DNA of 23,552 nucleotides, from contig JADGNL010000016.1 of assembly GCA_017883495.1 (NCBI GenBank), positions 1-23,552 on the forward strand. Reading direction: 5' to 3'. This document shows, piece after piece, positions 19,975 through 23,552 of this stretch; within the stretch, counting starts at the first letter, position 1; each line of letters opens with the position of its first letter. This DNA is from Methanomicrobiales archaeon (GTDB lineage Archaea > Halobacteriota > Methanomicrobia > Methanomicrobiales > Methanospirillaceae). The notes under the pieces are model-generated. The model had not been told where the DNA came from. It did no database searches and saw only the letters and a program-made list of their open reading frames with translations. A program made the translations under genes and the position numbers.

Positions 19975-21408
19975 TCAATCCTTCCCGAAGAATCCTCGCA
20001 TGAACGGATACATCTCCATGATCTGCTGACTCGCGATCTCTTCGTACAGCCGGTAGGTGATCGAGACCGTGAGCAGGAGCCCCGTACCCGAGACCGCACC
20101 GATGACACCGAAGAGGTTCGCGACGACAGACAGGATGCCGATGAAGACGCCGCCGATGACCGTGACGCGGGGGATGTACCGGTCCAGGTACTTCTCGAGC
20201 ACCTGGGGGTTGCGCCGGAATCCCGGGATCGACATCTGTGAGCTCTGGATCTGCCGGGCCACGTCCTTCGAGTCGAGCCCGGCCGTCTTGATCCAGAAGA
20301 GCGCGAAGAGCGCGCCCCCCACGACCATCACAACGGTGTCGATACCCATGCGTAATAAGATCTCCCACGGCGCGTGGCCGAGATCGGTCACCCACCACAT
20401 CCACTGGTCGGGGCCGTTGATCGGCGCCAGGAAGTACATCAGGCCGGACGTGGGGGTCTGGCCGTCGAACTTTCCGAGGATCGTGATCCCGATGTTGGAG
20501 AGAAAGAGCCCGATCATCTGGATGTTCGCCTGGAGCACGCGGACCAGGATCATCGGCAGGACCGAGGCGTAGATCAGCTTCACGGGGAAGCGCGAGCGCG
20601 AGCCGCGGACCTGTGCGTGGGCAAGCGGGATCTCGATTCGCGTCGACTCCACGTAGACGATGACCAGGAAGATCGCGATCGTCGTAACGAACGCGAGCAC
20701 ATCCGTGCCGAAGTACTGGAGGTAGTTTCCGCCCGAGATGCCGATCGCGAACAGGCGTGGGAAGAACCCGACCGGATACGGGTCCGAGACCGGGGCCCAG
20801 TTCAGGAACCCGTTGATCAGGGACTGAGAGATCCCGGCGATGATGAAGAGCCCGACGCCCGAGCCGATCCCCCACTTGGTCACGACCTCGTCCATGAAGA
20901 CGATCAGGATGCCGCCCACGACGAGCTGGATGAAGATGATCAGCGCGAGAAGCCCGGCGTTTCCGCCGAAGACGTTCGCGACGATGGTCGGGTCGGGCTT
21001 CATGAACCCGCCGATGATCTGCGGCGCTGCCTCCACGAAGATCATCACCACGATCAGGACCTTCTGCAGGCCCATGTAGATCACCTGGCCGCGGGTCTCG
21101 GAGGTGTCGATATGGAGGATGTCCGCGCCCTTAAGGAGCTGGAGCACGATCGAGGCCGTGACGATCGGGCCGATCCCCAGATGGATGATCGAGCCCGAGG
21201 CCCCCGCAAGCAGGGCACGCCAGTAGAGGAAGAGGTCCTGGCTCGACTGGGCGAGGCCGAAGATCGTGATGTTGGAGAGAACGAAGTAGAGGATGAGAAT
21301 GCCGGCGGTCCAGATCAGCTTATTCTTGAAGTGGACGTGCCCCTCGGGGCTCTTGACCGCGGGCATCGCCGCGAGCACCGGTTCGAGTCGATCGAGCAAT
21401 GCGCCCAT
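19975..21408 (-). CDS. secY: Protein translocase subunit SecY
   Basis: Channel-forming subunit of the Sec translocon in the cytoplasmic membrane. The 477-residue protein has ten predicted membrane spans, the plug-like segment after span 1 (LSNITIFGLAQ), HLGIGPIVTASIVLQLL in span 2, a conserved cytosolic IPLAHAQVRGSRSRFPVKLIY loop and the C-terminal GTGLLLTVSITYRLYEEI region. Length matches archaeal SecY (about 450-480). ATG 21408 has GGTGA upstream. It sits between rplO and adkA, in the usual spc-type arrangement. Confidence 0.97.
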   Translation of the reverse strand: MGALLDRLEPVLAAMPAVKSPEGHVHFKNKLIWTAGILILYFVLSNITIFGLAQSSQDLFLYWRALLAGASGSIIHLGIGPIVTASIVLQLLKGADILHIDTSETRGQVIYMGLQKVLIVVMIFVEAAPQIIGGFMKPDPTIVANVFGGNAGLLALIIFIQLVVGGILIVFMDEVVTKWGIGSGVGLFIIAGISQSLINGFLNWAPVSDPYPVGFFPRLFAIGISGGNYLQYFGTDVLAFVTTIAIFLVIVYVESTRIEIPLAHAQVRGSRSRFPVKLIYASVLPMILVRVLQANIQMIGLFLSNIGITILGKFDGQTPTSGLMYFLAPINGPDQWMWWVTDLGHAPWEILLRMGIDTVVMVVGGALFALFWIKTAGLDSKDVARQIQSSQMSIPGFRRNPQVLEKYLDRYIPRVTVIGGVFIGILSVVANLFGVIGAVSGTGLLLTVSITYRLYEEIASQQIMEMYPFMRGFFGKD

Positions 21409-21434
21409 TGAGTCACCTGAAAAGATGGGCGGAC

Positions 21435-21860
21435 TCAGACGACGTTCGCCTGACCGCCCGCTGCCTCGATCTTCGCTATCGCCTGCGCCGAGAATGCCGA
21501 TGCCGAGACACGGAGAACCCGGGTCACGCGGCCGCTGCCGAGGACCTTCTCGATCCCGAGGGAGGACGCGTCGATCGCGACGGCCCCCTCATCCTCGGTG
21601 ACGAGGGCCCGGGCGAGCAGCCCTGCGACCATCTGGTCCAGGGTCCCGATATCGATCGTCGTCACCCGCGTGGTGTCGACCGGGTTGAAGCCGTTCTTGC
21701 CGTAGACCGGCCCCTCCTCGAGGTAGTACTTCGAGAACCGGTGGGCGTTGATCCCGGCCCGGCCGCGTCCGCCGCGGTTTCCGGCGCCACGGCGGTTCTT
21801 GTGGGTACCACCGCCGCAGGTCCGGGAGCCGCGGTACTTCGATCGTTTGTTGACAGGCAT
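21435..21860 (-). CDS. rplO: Large ribosomal subunit protein L15 (uL15)
   Basis: 50S protein, 141 residues. It begins MPVNKRSKYRGSRTCGGGTHKNRRG, followed by the glycine/arginine-rich GNRGGRGRAG typical of L15, then VTTIDIGTLDQM, and ends with ASAFSAQAIAKIEAAGG, the L15/L18e-fold motif. Archaeal size and order (L30-L15-secY) match. The start is ATG 21860, four bases after the L30 stop, and the gene ends 26 bases before secY. Confidence 0.96.
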   Translation of the reverse strand: MPVNKRSKYRGSRTCGGGTHKNRRGAGNRGGRGRAGINAHRFSKYYLEEGPVYGKNGFNPVDTTRVTTIDIGTLDQMVAGLLARALVTEDEGAVAIDASSLGIEKVLGSGRVTRVLRVSASAFSAQAIAKIEAAGGQANVV

Positions 21861-21864
21861 TGGC

Positions 21865-22326
21865 TCACCGCATCTTATAGAGGAGTTCGTTGATCTCCGG
21901 CCCGTAGTACCCGAGCGCCCCTCCCTGTGGATAGGTTCGCTTCAGGGACTTATACCCCTTCCGAGGGGGGTGGAGCCGGAGGACGGGCTTGAGGCCCGGG
22001 ATATCACGGAGCTTCATCTCTCCCTCGACGACCGCTCCGGCCAGCTCGGTGATACCGGCGTAGCTGGTGTGCTCGCGGACGTAGTCGTCGGTCAGAGGGT
22101 CGTTCCCCTCGAGCCGGCCTCGAGTCCGCATCAGCGTCTCGAGTGTCTCGGGCGTGATCTCGCCCCAGGCGACGAAGTCCTTGACCTTTCTGATCATCCC
22201 GAGCATCTCGGGCGTATCGGGGGCGATGACGCAGTGGTTGATGTGGTGGAGCCGGAGCATCTTGAGCGTGTCCTTGATCTCCCTTCGCGTGTTGACCACG
22301 CCGCGCACCTGGACGACCGCGTACAT
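21865..22326 (-). CDS. rpmD: Large ribosomal subunit protein L30 (uL30, archaeal long form)
   Basis: 50S protein; at 153 residues it is the archaeal/eukaryotic long form (bacterial L30 is about 60). It shows YAVVQVRGVVNTRREIKDTL at 2-21, LRLHHINHCVIAPDTPEM at 24-41 and a C-terminal RLHPPRKGYKSLKRTYPQGG. ATG 22326 is chosen because the frame upstream overlaps S5 and the family begins MYAVVQ. Its first base is shared with the S5 stop (TGATG), so translation is likely coupled. Confidence 0.96.
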   Translation of the reverse strand: MYAVVQVRGVVNTRREIKDTLKMLRLHHINHCVIAPDTPEMLGMIRKVKDFVAWGEITPETLETLMRTRGRLEGNDPLTDDYVREHTSYAGITELAGAVVEGEMKLRDIPGLKPVLRLHPPRKGYKSLKRTYPQGGALGYYGPEINELLYKMR

Positions 22327-22940
22327 CACTGCCTCCCGAGCCGGATCATGTTCGTCTGTCGGAGCGCCTCGAAGGTCGCCTTCGCGAAGTTGATCGTGGT
22401 CCGCGTCTGCCCGGTCGAGAAGGTCCAGACATCCCTGATCCCTGCGAGCTCGAGCACCTTCTTGCCGATTTCGCCGGTGACGAGCCCGATCCCCTGCGGC
22501 GCGGGCTTGAGCGTGACCGTGACGGACCCCGCCTTGCCCTTGACCTGCATCGGGATCGAGTGGTGCTGTCCGCATCCGCATTCCCAGGAGCCGCAGCCCC
22601 GGCTGACGTGGATCAGGTTCACCTTCGCGTTGTCGATCGCCTTCTTGATCGCGTTGCCGACCTGGGCGTCCTTGCCCTGGCCGAAGCCGATATAGCCGTT
22701 CTTGTTGCCGACCACGACCACGGCGCGGAACTTCACGCGCCGGCCCGAGTCGGTCATCCGCTGCACCATCGAGATGTCGAGCACCTCGTCCGTGAGATCG
22801 GAGATGAAGGCATCCACGATCTGCGGCTCCTTGATCGGCTTGCCCGTCGCGAAGACCTCCTCGAGCGAGGAGATCTCGCCGGCCATGACCGCTTTGCCGA
22901 GACCGGTGAGCGGAATCCATTCCGCACGTTCGTATGCCAT
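22326..22940 (-). CDS. rpsE: Small ribosomal subunit protein S5 (uS5)
   Basis: 30S protein lining the mRNA entry and accuracy centre. The 204-residue archaeal form has GRRVKFRAVVVVGNKNGYIGFG at 66-87 (double-stranded RNA-binding-like domain), then RGCGSWECGCGQHHSIP near 114-130 with cysteines 116, 121 and 123, and ALRQTNMIRLGRQ at the end. ATG 22940 lies one base after the L18 stop. It overlaps rpmD by one base. Confidence 0.96.
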   Translation of the reverse strand: MAYERAEWIPLTGLGKAVMAGEISSLEEVFATGKPIKEPQIVDAFISDLTDEVLDISMVQRMTDSGRRVKFRAVVVVGNKNGYIGFGQGKDAQVGNAIKKAIDNAKVNLIHVSRGCGSWECGCGQHHSIPMQVKGKAGSVTVTLKPAPQGIGLVTGEIGKKVLELAGIRDVWTFSTGQTRTTINFAKATFEALRQTNMIRLGRQ

Positions 22941-22941
22941 G

Positions 22942-23466
22942 TTATGCCAGCTCCTGTATTCTGGACGTCACCTGCTCGACGTTCCCGACGAGATCTCCGG
23001 CCTTCTCCGTCGCATAGGCGGCGATGTGCGCGCCCTTCGCGCGGTCGTCGTCGGGCATGCACTTGTCGCCATGGGGGATGTCGAGGCCGCCCTCGACCGC
23101 ACCCTTGAGCGCGGCGAAGACCCGCCCGCCCGGTGTCGAGCGAGCGAGCCCGATGTCGAGGATCGCCTCTTCGTGCCCGGCGGCGAGTGCCTTCTTGGCG
23201 AAGAGCATCCCCGTCAGGTACGCGGCCGGCGTGTTCGCGGTCGCGCCCGTGTACCCGAGCTTCACGAGCTCGAGCGAGGAGGCCGTGACCATCGTCCGGT
23301 CGCCGTCCATCTCGGCCGTGACGAGCTGGCAGATGACCTGCCGGTTCGTCATCCGGACGACCATGCGCGGCGCGTCGGCGACGATGAGCTTCGCGCGGCT
23401 GTAGTAGTCGGTCTTCCCTTCCCGCCGCCGGCGGAACGGGACGAAGTATCTCGGTCCCGTCGCCAT
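22942..23466 (-). CDS. rplR: Large ribosomal subunit protein L18 (uL18)
   Basis: 5S rRNA-binding 50S protein, 174 residues in the archaeal form. It includes PRYFVPFRRRREGKTDYYSRAKL at the N-terminus, TNRQVICQLVTAEMDGD, then YTGATANTPAAYLTGMLFAKKA, and the C-terminal GGLDIPHGD-type segment that archaeal L18 shares with eukaryotic L5. ATG 23466 shares one base with the L19e stop (TGATG). It ends one base before rpsE. Confidence 0.96.
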   Translation of the reverse strand: MATGPRYFVPFRRRREGKTDYYSRAKLIVADAPRMVVRMTNRQVICQLVTAEMDGDRTMVTASSLELVKLGYTGATANTPAAYLTGMLFAKKALAAGHEEAILDIGLARSTPGGRVFAALKGAVEGGLDIPHGDKCMPDDDRAKGAHIAAYATEKAGDLVGNVEQVTSRIQELA

Positions 23467-23552
23467 CAGCGGTTCCTCCCGACGAGGAGGTCCATCTGTG
23501 CCTTCATGTGCGCCACGTTTCGGTATTGTCCGCCGGCTGCACGCCGGTAGAG
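23466..23552 (-). CDS. rpl19e: Large ribosomal subunit protein L19e, C-terminal end only
   Basis: Only the last 28 codons and the TGA are in the window. The fragment LYRRAAGGQYRNVAHMKAQM followed by DLLVGRNR fits the C-terminal helix of archaeal eL19, where an RRAAGG-F/Y-R-S/N pattern is typical. Position directly upstream of L18 is the conserved archaeal order, which supports the call for such a short piece. The gene continues beyond base 23552. Confidence 0.88.
   Translation of the reverse strand, partial: LYRRAAGGQYRNVAHMKAQMDLLVGRNR

Overview
The window looks like a GC-rich euryarchaeal chromosome. It is most likely a hydrogenotrophic methanogen of the order Methanomicrobiales, such as a Methanoculleus or Methanofollis relative. 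The evidence is archaeal-type ribosomal proteins (L18e, L19e, S17e, a long L30), RNA polymerase subunits D, N and K, aIF1A, deoxyhypusine synthase, the mevalonate kinase plus isopentenyl phosphate kinase pair, an archaeal adenylate kinase and a DUF3821 surface protein. Promoters are short TATA boxes and several starts look leaderless. The species cannot be fixed from the sequence alone.

Region A (1-8106, minus strand, read right to left): tRNA-Ser(GCT), rpsM (S13), rpsD (S4), rpsK (S11), rpoD with two ferredoxin-type cluster motifs, rpl18e, rplM (L13), rpsI (S9), rpoN, tRNA-Pro(CGG), rpoK, enolase, rpsB (S2), a MEMO-family protein, mevalonate kinase and an isopentenyl phosphate kinase cut by the window edge. 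Genes overlap by a few bases or sit within about 30 bases of each other. This is the second half of the classic archaeal ribosomal/transcription superoperon, running on into isoprenoid-lipid synthesis.

Region B (8107-9401, minus): deoxyhypusine synthase, which makes the hypusine precursor on aIF5A, and tRNA-Thr(TGT).

Region C (9402-18247, all plus): a ThiN-like protein with a possible 25-codon upstream reading frame and a hairpin over its ribosome-binding site; rps17e; dapA-dapB for lysine synthesis; a lone RecB/Cas4-like Fe-S nuclease; a two-cluster ferredoxin; a DUF3821 surface protein with signal peptide and PGF-CTERM-like tail; a small nitroreductase; aIF1A; and a MarR regulator with an ABC-2 exporter (ATPase and permease). 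A perfect 10-bp inverted repeat just upstream of marR is a likely operator.

Region D (18262-23552, minus): rpl19e (3' end only), rplR (L18), rpsE (S5), rpmD (L30), rplO (L15), secY, adkA, an Oxa1/EMC3-like DUF106 membrane protein and cmk. This is the 3' end of the spc-like ribosomal cluster joined to the Sec translocation genes.

Regions A and D are usually near neighbours in euryarchaeal genomes. Here they are separated by about 10 kb, most of it on the opposite strand, which is the main structural oddity. No CRISPR array, insertion sequence, rRNA or phage module was recognised. No gap without an annotated gene exceeds 300 bases. The largest gaps are 9402-9654 (promoter, hairpin, possible small ORF), 12025-12232 (one hairpin, otherwise nothing recognised), 12875-13082 (possible 65-codon ORF), 14927-15104 (aIF1A promoter) and 15399-15642 (terminator, inverted repeat, promoter).
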